Shown here piece after piece: positions 56,646 to 64,000 of a stretch of 64,000 bases of DNA (positions within the stretch are counted from its first letter, which is position 1; each line of letters starts with the position of its first letter). Made by a program: the position numbers and the translations under genes. The notes under the pieces are model-generated. The model did no database searches. It was given only the letters and a program-made list of their open reading frames with translations, and was not told the DNA's origin. This DNA is from Rhodospirillaceae bacterium (lineage in GTDB: Bacteria > Pseudomonadota > Alphaproteobacteria > UBA6615): positions 27,381 through 91,380 of the forward strand of contig JABIVD010000029.1 of assembly GCA_018667335.1 (NCBI GenBank), read 5' to 3'.

Positions 56646-58564
56646 TGCGCCTGAAGAATTTCGTCCCCACCGCCCTGTCTCCCGCCATGTCTGCAGCAGT
56701 GGCAGCTCTCGCCGCACTTGTTCTGATGCCGTCGCTGGCATCTGCCGACTTCGCCCAGTCCCCGATGCTCGCGGCCGAGGTGGCCGACGGCAAGCTGCCG
56801 CCGGTCGACCAGCGGCTGCCCCAGCCGCCGCGGGTCATCGAGACCGGCCCTGGCGCCTATGGCGGCGATCTACGGATCGCGATGTCACGCTCGCGCGACA
56901 CCCGCCTCATGACCGTCTACGGCTATGCCCGGCTCGTCGGCTATGACGGCGACTACAATCTCGTCGCCGACATCCTCGAATCCTACGAGGCGGTCGACGA
57001 CAAGGTCTTCACCTTCAAGCTGCGCAAAGACCACAAATGGTCCGATGGCCACCCCTTTACCACCGAGGATTTCCGTTACTGGTGGGAGGACATGGCCAAC
57101 AATTCCGACCTCTCGCCTCTTGGACCGCCGGTCCTGCTGAAGGTCGACGGCGAAGTGCCCAACGTCGAGATCCTCGACGAACACACCATCCGCTTCACCT
57201 GGTCGAAGCCGAACCCGTTTTTCCTGCCCGCGCTCGCCGGACCCCGCCCGCCGTTCATCTACCGGCCCGCGCACTACCTGAAGCAGTTCCATGAATCCTA
57301 CGCCACGCCCGAAGAGCTGGCCGTATTGATCAAGAAACGCCGCATGCGCGGCTGGGGACCGCTGCACAACAGCCGGGACAATCTCTACGACATGGACAAC
57401 CCCGCGCTGCCCACCCTGCAGCCCTGGTTCAACACGATCCGCCCGCCGTCGCAGCAATTCGTGTTCGTCCGCAATCCCTATTTCCACCGCGTCGACGCGG
57501 CCGGCAATCAGCTGCCCTATATCGACCGGGTCCTGATGAACATCTCCGACGGCAAGCTGATCCCCGCCAAGGCCAGCGCCGGCGAAATCGACCTGCAGGC
57601 CCGCAGCCTGTTCATGAGCCACTTCACATTTCTGAAGCGGGCGGAGGAGAAGGAGGGCTTCCGCACCCTGCTGTGGGACACCTCCCTGGGCGCGCGGATC
57701 GCGCTGTATCCCAACATGCACATCGCCGACCCGGGCTGGCGCGAGATATTCCGCAACCGTGATTTCCGCCACGCGCTGAGCCTCGCCGTCGACCGCGAAG
57801 AGATCAACGAGGTGATCTATTTCGGCCTGGCCACGCCCTCCAACAACACGGTGCTGCCGCAGAGCCCGTTGTTCCGCGAGGAGTTCCAGACCAAATGGGC
57901 CACGTTCGATCTCGACCGCGCCAACGCCCTGCTCGACGGGATCGGCCTCGAGAAGCGCGACAAGGACGGGGTGCGCCTGTTGCCCGACGGACGGCGGCTC
58001 GAAATCGTCGTCGAGACGGCCGGCGAGGAGACCGAACAGACCGACGTGCTCGAGCTGGTCCATGATTCCTGGTTCGACATCGGCGTGAAGATTTTCACCC
58101 GCCCGTCCCAGCGCGAGGTCTTCCGCAACCGGGTGTTCGCGGGCGAGACCATGATGGGTGTCTGGTTCGGCGTGAACAACGGCGTCGTCACCGCGAATAT
58201 GAGCCCCGAGGAGTTCGTGCCGACCCGGCAGGATCAGTATCAATGGCCGAAATGGGGCCAGTATTTCCAGACCGAGGGACAGGCCGGGGACGCGATCGAC
58301 ATGCCCGCGGCCCAGGAGCTGTTCGACCTGTTCCGCCGCTGGCAGTCCGCATCATCGGAGGCCGAGCGCACGGAAATCTGGGAACGAATTCTGACAATCA
58401 ATGCCGACGAGACCTACACGATCGGCGTCGTCTGCTGTACCAAGCAGCCCGTCGTGGTGATGAACACGCTCCGCAATGTGCCCGAAGACGCGATCTACGC
58501 CTGGGACCCCGGCGCGCATTTCGGCATCTACCTGCCCGACACCTTTTACTTCGCCAAGCCCTAG
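56645..58564 (+). CDS. Oligopeptide ABC importer, substrate-binding protein (SBP_bac_5)
   Basis: A 639-residue periplasmic binding protein. The signal peptide runs to about residue 35 (AAVAALAALVLMPSLASA). The mature protein has the family signature around YGGDLRIAMS, FTFKLRKDHKWSDGHPFTTE and RDFRHALSLAVDREEINEV. ATG at 56645 shares its A with the TGA of the ATPase gene; the in-frame ORF continuing upstream is inside that gene and rejected. The mature fold resembles the long YejA-type group. Ligand unknown. Confidence 0.93.
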
Positions 58565-58600
58565 TTCCCAAGACCGCGTTCATAGAGCCCGAGATCGATC

Positions 58601-59599
58601 ATGTTTCGCTACATCGTTCACCGATTGCTTTTGATGATCCCGACACTGCTCGCGGTCTCCGCGATCGTGTTCATCATCATCCAGTTGCCGCCGGGCGACT
58701 ATCTCGAGACGCTGATCGCGGAGATGGCGTCGCGCGGCGAAGCCGTGGATCAGAACCAGATCGAGGCGCTGCGCCAGGCCTACGGCCTCGACAAGTCGCC
58801 GGTCGAACAATATTTCTCCTGGCTCTTCGGGCTGCTCCAGGGTGATTTCGGCTGGTCGTTCGAACACAACCGCCCCGTCTCCGAGCTGATCGGCCAGCGC
58901 ATCCTGCTGACGTTCGTGGTGACCTTCTCGACCATCGCCTTCATCTGGATCGTCAGCTTCGTCATCGGCACCTATGTGGCGACCCGCCAGTACAGCGTGT
59001 CCGATCACGTCGCCACCCTGATCGGCTATCTCGGCCTCGCGACACCAAACTTCCTGCTCGCACTGGTGCTCATGTACTTCGCCAACCAGTGGTTCGACAC
59101 GTCCATCGGCGGCATCATGGACGACAAGTATCGCAACGCGCCCTGGACCCTCGACAAGATGTTGTCGGTGCTCGAGCATCTGTGGATTCCCGTGATCGTC
59201 ATCGGCACGTCGGGCACCGCGGGCATGATCCGGCGGCTGCGGGCCAACCTGCTCGATGAGCTCCAGAAGCAATATGTCGTCACCGGCCGGGCCAAGGGTC
59301 TGGCGCCGCGCAAGCTGCTCTGGAAATACCCGTTGCGCATGGCCCTCAACCCGTTCATCGCGGATATCGGCTCGATCCTGCCTGAAGTCATTTCGGGCTC
59401 GGCGGTCGTCGCCGTCGTGCTCAACCTGGATATCACCGGCCGCATGCTGCTCGACGCGTTGCGCGCCCAGGATATGTTCCTCGCCGGCTCGTTCCTGATG
59501 TTCCTCGCCTTGCTCGTGGTGATCGGCACGCTCCTGTCCGATCTCGCCCTGGCGGTGCTGGACCCACGGATCCGGCTCAGCGGGGGGGCCACGCGATGA
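58601..59599 (+). CDS. Oligopeptide ABC importer permease (DppB/YejB type)
   Basis: A 332-residue inner-membrane permease with six TM helices. It begins with the usual MFRYIVHRLLLMIPTLLAVS and LPPGDY, and carries the EAA loop ARAKGL equivalent as TGRAKGLAPRKLLWKYPLRM. It overlaps the second permease gene by four bases. It is the third gene of the importer operon. Confidence 0.94.
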   Translation: MFRYIVHRLLLMIPTLLAVSAIVFIIIQLPPGDYLETLIAEMASRGEAVDQNQIEALRQAYGLDKSPVEQYFSWLFGLLQGDFGWSFEHNRPVSELIGQRILLTFVVTFSTIAFIWIVSFVIGTYVATRQYSVSDHVATLIGYLGLATPNFLLALVLMYFANQWFDTSIGGIMDDKYRNAPWTLDKMLSVLEHLWIPVIVIGTSGTAGMIRRLRANLLDELQKQYVVTGRAKGLAPRKLLWKYPLRMALNPFIADIGSILPEVISGSAVVAVVLNLDITGRMLLDALRAQDMFLAGSFLMFLALLVVIGTLLSDLALAVLDPRIRLSGGATR

Positions 59600-60813
59600 G
59601 CCCCGATAACGAGACGCCCGGCGGGGACAAATCCCCCGAAAAGCCGGACGAAACGATTCCCCATTTCGTCTCCGATGAGCCCTTCGACGCGGATGTCGAA
59701 GTTGTGCTCACGCCGGAGCAGGAAAAATACTACATGGCGTCCCAGTGGAAGCTCATGTGGTGGAAGCTCAGGCGCCACAAGATCGCGGTCGCCGCCGGTT
59801 TCTTCCTGATTTTCCTGTATCTGGTCGCCGCCTTCGCCGAGGTGTTCGCGCCGTACGAATTGCAGCACCGTGACGTGCGCAACGTGTTCGCGCCGCCACA
59901 GGCCATCCATATGTTCCACGAGGGCAAGCTCGTCGGCCCCTTCGTCTATGGCTACACTTCCAAGCGCGACCCCGAGACCCTGCAGAAAATCTACACGGTC
60001 AACACCAAGAAGGTGAATCGCATCCGGTTCTTCTGCTCGGGCGGCTATCCCGGGTCGGAGTATAATTTCTGGGGCCTGTTCAAGGGCGACTTCCACCTGT
60101 TCTGTCCCGAGAGCCGCCGCGCGCCGGTGTTCCTGCTGGGCACCGACCGGCTCGGCCGCGACATGCTTTCGCGCATGATCTACGGCTCGCGGATCTCGCT
60201 CTCCATCGGGCTCATCGGCATCGTGCTGAGCTTCAGTCTGGGCATCATCATCGGCGGCGTCGCCGGCTTCTACGGCGGCTGGGTCGACAACGGCGTGCAG
60301 CGGCTCATCGAGGTGCTGAAATCATTCCCGCGCCTGCCGCTCTGGATGGCCCTGTCGGCGTCCCTGCCGGCCAAATGGTCGCCGATCGTGATCTATTTCG
60401 GGATCACCCTGATTCTGGCGATGCTCGACTGGCCGTCGCTCGCGCGCGCCGTACGGTCCAAGCTGCTGTCCCTGCGCGAAGAGGATTTCGCCATCGCGGC
60501 CACCCTGATGGGGGCCAGCACCAAGCGCATCATCGGGCGCCACCTGGTGCCCAGCTTCGCCAGCCATCTGATCGCCTCGGCGAGCCTCGCGATCCCGGAG
60601 ATGATCCTCGGCGAGACCGCACTCAGCTTCCTCGGCCTGGGCCTGCGCCCGCCGGTGACCAGCTGGGGTGTCCTGTTGAACGAGGCCCAGAACATCCAGG
60701 TGGTGGTGCTCTATCCGTGGCTGATGGCGCCGATGATCCCGGTGATCCTGACGATCCTGGCGTTCAACTTCCTCGGCGACGGCCTGCGTGACGCAGCGGA
60801 TCCTTATAAGTAG
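59596..60813 (+). CDS. Oligopeptide ABC importer permease (DppC/YejE type)
   Basis: A 405-residue permease. A long hydrophilic N-terminus (about 1-55) precedes TM1. A periplasmic loop of about 100 residues, longer than in DppC, then leads to the motif LLGTDRLGRDMLSRMIYGSR and five further helices. The EAA loop is FAIAATLMGASTKRIIGRHL, and the C-terminus LGDGLRDAADP is typical. It ends the operon 6 bases from the convergent cyclase gene. Confidence 0.94.
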   Translation: MSPDNETPGGDKSPEKPDETIPHFVSDEPFDADVEVVLTPEQEKYYMASQWKLMWWKLRRHKIAVAAGFFLIFLYLVAAFAEVFAPYELQHRDVRNVFAPPQAIHMFHEGKLVGPFVYGYTSKRDPETLQKIYTVNTKKVNRIRFFCSGGYPGSEYNFWGLFKGDFHLFCPESRRAPVFLLGTDRLGRDMLSRMIYGSRISLSIGLIGIVLSFSLGIIIGGVAGFYGGWVDNGVQRLIEVLKSFPRLPLWMALSASLPAKWSPIVIYFGITLILAMLDWPSLARAVRSKLLSLREEDFAIAATLMGASTKRIIGRHLVPSFASHLIASASLAIPEMILGETALSFLGLGLRPPVTSWGVLLNEAQNIQVVVLYPWLMAPMIPVILTILAFNFLGDGLRDAADPYK

Positions 60814-60819
60814 GAAATC

Positions 60820-62220
60820 CTAAACTTCTCTGCGCCGCCCCAGTGCCACCAGATCGACGAGCCCGCCGACCCCTTCGACGGACCGGCCGATCCGCCGGTC
60901 GCCCGCATGGCGCGGGACGAAGCCCTGGGCCAGGGCGAGGTCGTAGGTCTCGGTCGTGACGACGGCGCAGGCATCCTCATACTTGGTGTGCTTCTCCAGC
61001 TTCGCGGCAAGGTTCACCGTGTCGCCGATCACCGTGTATTCGAGGCGGTTCTCGTCGCCGACCGCGGCGAAAATCAGGTCGCCCGAAGCCGCCGCCGCGT
61101 TGACCGTCAGGGCGGGTTTCCCGACCGCGACCAGGTTCGTGTTCCAGGCATCGATCACCTCGATCCCCGCCTCGATCGAACGCAGCGCGTCGGCGGCATA
61201 AGTCGTGCTCGGTGCCACCGCACCGAACGTCGCCATCACCCCGTCGCCCATGAACTTGTCGATGATGCCGTCATTGTCCTGCACGATCGGCACGATCCGT
61301 GACTGATATTCCGAAAGCAGTTGCACGAGTTCATCGGCGTCGAGGCGATCCGACAGGGCAGTGAAGCCCCTGATGTCGAAGAACACCACCGCGGCGTTGC
61401 GATGCTGACCCTCGCCCGCGCGCAGCTCATGTTCGCTGCCGGTGATCCGGTCGGCCACATAGGTGTCGAAGAAGCGCGAGAGATCGCGCTTGGCCGAGCC
61501 TTCGGAGACCGCCGTAAACAATGTCTGGCGCGCCCGCAGGACCGCGGCCGCCAGCACCGCCGTGACGATGGCGATCGTGATCAGCTTGTCGAGCTCGGCC
61601 CCCAGCAGGATCGTGTTGCCGGTCATGTATTCCACATAGTTGCGGGTCAGGGTCATCTCACCGGTCTCGAACGCCGCGGCATAGAGCACCAGGATCGACC
61701 AGCCGGCGATGGCGGTGAACCCGGCCAGCAGCACATAGCGCGCATCGAAACGCAGGGCGCGCAGCGCGATGAAGATGAACACGTAAAGCAGCGTCGGCGC
61801 CTTCAGATAGAAGGACGGCGGCTGCTGATAGGTGCGATGGAAGCTCCAGATCAGGACCATCAGCAACGCCATGTCGGCGATCACGGACAGCGTCAGAAAC
61901 CAGCCCGGCAGGCGCGTCTTGCAGCTGGCGGCGAACCGCATCACGGAGAAAACCAGATACCCGCCCAGCGCCCAGGGCGTCAGCTCGAATGCCAGCTCGC
62001 CGCCATCAACGCCAACCGGCCCCGTGGCGACCAGGAACAAACCGCCGAACAGCAACACGATCATGATCTGCACGACCGAGATGATCTGCTCCGAGCGGTC
62101 CTGCTGGCGCGCGACATCCTCGCGTACCCGGGACGGCAAGACCGGCGCGGTCCCGCCGCGCAATGTGGTGAGCACACGGGTGATCAGGTTGGTTGAGGAC
62201 TCGTCATTCTGTGCCGTCAT
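60820..62220 (-). CDS. Six-TM class III adenylate/guanylate cyclase
   Basis: A 466-residue membrane cyclase. Six TM helices lie at about 48-66, 80-97, 107-126, 141-156, 161-184 and 213-229. The catalytic domain (about 255-440) has metal aspartates in VVFFDIRGFT (Asp282) and KFMGDGVMATFG (Asp326), and the late motif VNLAAKLEKHTK, with Asn403 and Lys407 where most class III cyclases have Arg. ATG at 62220 is preferred to TTG at 62301. It is convergent with the peptide importer and follows the MBL-fold gene. Confidence 0.9.
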   Translation of the reverse strand: MTAQNDESSTNLITRVLTTLRGGTAPVLPSRVREDVARQQDRSEQIISVVQIMIVLLFGGLFLVATGPVGVDGGELAFELTPWALGGYLVFSVMRFAASCKTRLPGWFLTLSVIADMALLMVLIWSFHRTYQQPPSFYLKAPTLLYVFIFIALRALRFDARYVLLAGFTAIAGWSILVLYAAAFETGEMTLTRNYVEYMTGNTILLGAELDKLITIAIVTAVLAAAVLRARQTLFTAVSEGSAKRDLSRFFDTYVADRITGSEHELRAGEGQHRNAAVVFFDIRGFTALSDRLDADELVQLLSEYQSRIVPIVQDNDGIIDKFMGDGVMATFGAVAPSTTYAADALRSIEAGIEVIDAWNTNLVAVGKPALTVNAAAASGDLIFAAVGDENRLEYTVIGDTVNLAAKLEKHTKYEDACAVVTTETYDLALAQGFVPRHAGDRRIGRSVEGVGGLVDLVALGRRREV

Positions 62221-62353
62221 GGTTCCGGGTTCCGCCAGTCGTTCAGGGGCCGGTTCTTCAACGATTAGATATGGCGTCGCGCGGCGGTCCGTTCCCGTCA
62301 AAGGCTCGTGATGCGCGGTATTAACCCGAACAGATAACGGCCCGGCACGGACA

Positions 62354-63202
62354 CTAGAACTTCAGGGTCAGGCCTTCGCGCGCCACGATCGTGTTCTCGA
62401 ACCGCGCCTTCGCTTGCGCCTCGATCTGCGTCATCACCGTGTCGTCATGGGACGGGTCGTGATGGAACGGCACATAGGTCCCCACATTGGCGAGTTCGGC
62501 CAGTGCGGCACCCTCCTGCCAGGTCGAGTGCCCCCAGCCCACATGGGACGGATATTCCGCGTCCGTATAGGTCGTGTCGTAGATGAACAGGTCGGCCCCC
62601 TGGATCAGCTCCAGGATGTTCTCGTCATGAGTGCCTTCGGCATGCTCGGTGTCGGTGACGTAGCAAATCGCGCGGCCATCCTGTTCGATCCGGTAGCCGG
62701 TGGCGCCGTTGGGGTGGTTCAGCGCGCAGGTCCGCACGGTCGCACCGCAGGCCAGGTCGAAGGTCTCGCCGGCGTGGAAATCGTTGAAGCTCTTGTCCGC
62801 CGCCATCACGTCCATGGGGATCGGAAACAGCGGGTCGGCCATCATCGCGCACAGAACGTCGGCGAGCTCCCGTTCGGGCTGCAGATGCCCGGCCCACATG
62901 CGCAGCTTGCTGTCTTCGCAATAGGCCGGACCGAAGAACGGCATGCCGACGATGTGGTCGATATGGGTGTGGCTCAGCAGGAGGTCCGCATCCACCGGCG
63001 CGCCATTTTTCAACAACGCATTGCCGAGCGGGCGGATGCCGGTGCCGGCATCGAGGATGATCCGGCCCTCACCGCACTCCACCTCGACGCACGACGTGTT
63101 GCCGCCGAACTGGTTCATCTCGGGGCCGGGGCACGCGATAGAACCGCGCACGCCCCAGAAGGTGACCTCGACCTTCGCGCTGTCGGTATGAGCGTCGCTC
63201 AT
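62354..63202 (-). CDS. MBL-fold metallohydrolase
   Basis: A 282-residue metallo-beta-lactamase fold hydrolase, cytoplasmic. The metal motif is LLLSHTHIDHIVGMPFFGPA (HxHxDH). Additional ligands are the Asp in CYVTDTEH and a C-terminal His in VPFHHDPSH. N-terminus VEVTFWGVRGSIACPGPEMN and GGNTSCVEVECG place it with the arylsulfatase/phosphodiesterase-like group. ATG at 63202. It could hydrolyse cyclic nucleotides or phosphodiesters, and being upstream of a cyclase is suggestive, but the substrate is not shown. Confidence 0.9.
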   Translation of the reverse strand: MSDAHTDSAKVEVTFWGVRGSIACPGPEMNQFGGNTSCVEVECGEGRIILDAGTGIRPLGNALLKNGAPVDADLLLSHTHIDHIVGMPFFGPAYCEDSKLRMWAGHLQPERELADVLCAMMADPLFPIPMDVMAADKSFNDFHAGETFDLACGATVRTCALNHPNGATGYRIEQDGRAICYVTDTEHAEGTHDENILELIQGADLFIYDTTYTDAEYPSHVGWGHSTWQEGAALAELANVGTYVPFHHDPSHDDTVMTQIEAQAKARFENTIVAREGLTLKF

Positions 63203-63484
63203 CCGGCATGGTCCGGGCAACGAACGCGCGCGTCAGACCCCGTGAACGCCGACGCCGTCAGTGCGTTGTATGACAGAGTAGAATACATCGTTCTGAATAT
63301 TGCCCGATTTCCGGATCCGAGGGTAATACCGGACCGATATAGCGACCGGCGGTTCTCCCGCCACTGTTGATAGCGGGGAGCTTTGCAGAGGCCAGCCCTG
63401 TTTGATCGCGGTAATTTCGGGCCAAACGCACAGAATGCAGACCAGCATCCTGTCCAAGCCGAAGAGGGAGCGGCCCAAACGACC
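63203..63484. other. Intergenic region, no gene seen
   Basis: Between the MBL-fold gene start and the MerR-type promoter. Two overlapping minus-strand ORFs cover it but show no known domain, no Shine-Dalgarno and poor codon use. Base composition drops relative to the rest of the window. It may include degenerate remnants at an island edge. Confidence 0.4.
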
Positions 63485-63515
63485 TTGACCTTCCTGTAGA
63501 TGGAAGCTGTAGAAC
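63485..63515 (+). promoter_or_regulatory. MerR-family (CueR/HmrR-like) metal-responsive promoter
   Basis: A -35 TTGACC (63485-63490) and -10 TAGAAC (63510-63515) are separated by 19 bases, the overlong spacer diagnostic of MerR-type promoters. Inside it is the dyad ACCTTCC-N7-GGAAGCT (63488-63508), one mismatch from the CueR/HmrR copper operator. It lies 27 bases upstream of the cytochrome gene. Confidence 0.8.
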
Positions 63516-63541
63516 ATGATCTGCACTTGGTGAGCAGGTTT

Positions 63542-64000
63542 ATGTCCAAACGAAGTCTGGTGATAACGGTTTTTGTGATCGCGATAGTTGCCGCGGGTGT
63601 TTATCTCGCGGTTGGCAAACCAACTGCCGAAGCAACTCTTTCGGCCGACCCTTCAAATACGGAACTCGTGGCGATGGGGCGGCAAGTATATGCATCCCAA
63701 TGCGGAGCTTGCCACGGCGCCAATCTTGAAGGTCAGCCGAACTGGCGATCGCGTAAGGCGAACGGTAAGCTTCCAGCTCCCCCCCATGACGCGTCAGGCC
63801 ACACCTGGCACCATGACGACTTGTCTTTGTTCAATCTCACGAAATTCGGATTGTCCGCTCTGGTCGGGCAGCCCGTACAGTCGGACATGCCGATTTACGA
63901 AGGAAAACTTTCAGACGGGGAAATTTGGGCGGTGCTCGCCTATATTAAGTCGCGCTGGCCCGACAAGATCCAGCAGCGACAGAGCGACATCAACGGACGC
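63542..64000 (+). CDS. c-type cytochrome (partial, runs off the right edge)
   Basis: At least 153 residues. An N-terminal signal anchor (VITVFVIAIVAAGVYLAVG, about 7-25) is followed by a periplasmic cytochrome c domain with the heme motif CGACH (near 53-57) and a distal Met candidate in SDMPIYEGKLSDGEIWAVLA. AGCAGG lies before the ATG. Codon use is less GC-rich than elsewhere. Such cytochromes are often found in copper resistance clusters, consistent with the MerR-type promoter in front. The C-terminus is missing. Confidence 0.85.
   Translation, partial: MSKRSLVITVFVIAIVAAGVYLAVGKPTAEATLSADPSNTELVAMGRQVYASQCGACHGANLEGQPNWRSRKANGKLPAPPHDASGHTWHHDDLSLFNLTKFGLSALVGQPVQSDMPIYEGKLSDGEIWAVLAYIKSRWPDKIQQRQSDINGR

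Noticed and set aside
63199..63549. Minus-strand ORFs (116 and 97 residues) in the gap before the cytochrome gene
   Set aside because: They overlap each other and the MerR-type promoter, have no Shine-Dalgarno and no recognisable domain; at most they are degenerate remnants.

Overview
This window is GC-rich, densely coded chromosomal DNA from an alphaproteobacterium. The Rhodospirillales or a neighbouring order is my inference. Support comes from the very large NAD-dependent glutamate dehydrogenase, the glnK-amtB pair, the dapC-ftsK-lolA-xth run, two tripartite tricarboxylate transporter (TTT) operons and the many four-base ATGA gene overlaps. I see no phage, insertion sequence, CRISPR array or rRNA. 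There is one tRNA (Gly, anticodon GCC).

Layout. 1-3229 (-): 5' two thirds of NAD-glutamate dehydrogenase. 3432-12473 (+): small membrane protein, fumarylacetoacetase-family hydrolase, cupin, TTT operon tctC-tctB-tctA, a lone molybdenum hydroxylase large subunit and an LVIVD-repeat protein. 12567-17290: unknown protein, NMT1-like binding protein, DoxX protein, flavin monooxygenase, bicupin and DUF1993 protein. 17307-22671 (-): second TTT operon with a GlcG/HbpS-like protein, a Gfo/Idh/MocA oxidoreductase and a dienelactone hydrolase. Together, 3.9-22.7 kb looks like a catabolic region for carboxylated or aromatic substrates: uptake, oxidation, ring cleavage and hydrolysis of the products.

22731-28343 is an envelope and sensing locus: a TpsB/FhaC-type outer-membrane protein, a divergent FecR-domain protein with a Gly/Asn/Lys-rich tail, and a CHASE2-PAS histidine kinase. 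28423-43956 is mostly housekeeping: HTTM-DCC membrane protein, tRNA-Gly, prolyl-tRNA editing protein, thioredoxin-TPR chaperone, Lon-N protein, Trm112, DUF971, UbiH-type hydroxylase, glnK-amtB with a sigma-54-like promoter, dapC, ftsK, lolA, a class-I amidotransferase, a fumarylpyruvate hydrolase-like enzyme and exonuclease III.

43953-54759 is the most unusual part. A leftward operon encodes an ABC exporter whose nucleotide-binding domain is degenerate and carries a roughly 280-residue insertion with repeated segments, then a stand-alone cyclic-nucleotide-binding domain and a small methyltransferase. Diverging from it are four glycosyltransferases, a histidine phosphatase and a polysaccharide deacetylase-like protein, mostly translationally coupled. 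I read this as an undescribed glycan or glycolipid assembly and export system. 54756-60813 is an oligopeptide ABC importer (fused ATPases, binding protein, two permeases). 60820-63202 (-) holds a six-TM class III cyclase and a metallo-beta-lactamase-fold hydrolase. At the right edge a c-type cytochrome lies behind a textbook MerR-family (CueR/HmrR-like) promoter, in DNA of visibly lower GC, suggesting the edge of a copper-related island.
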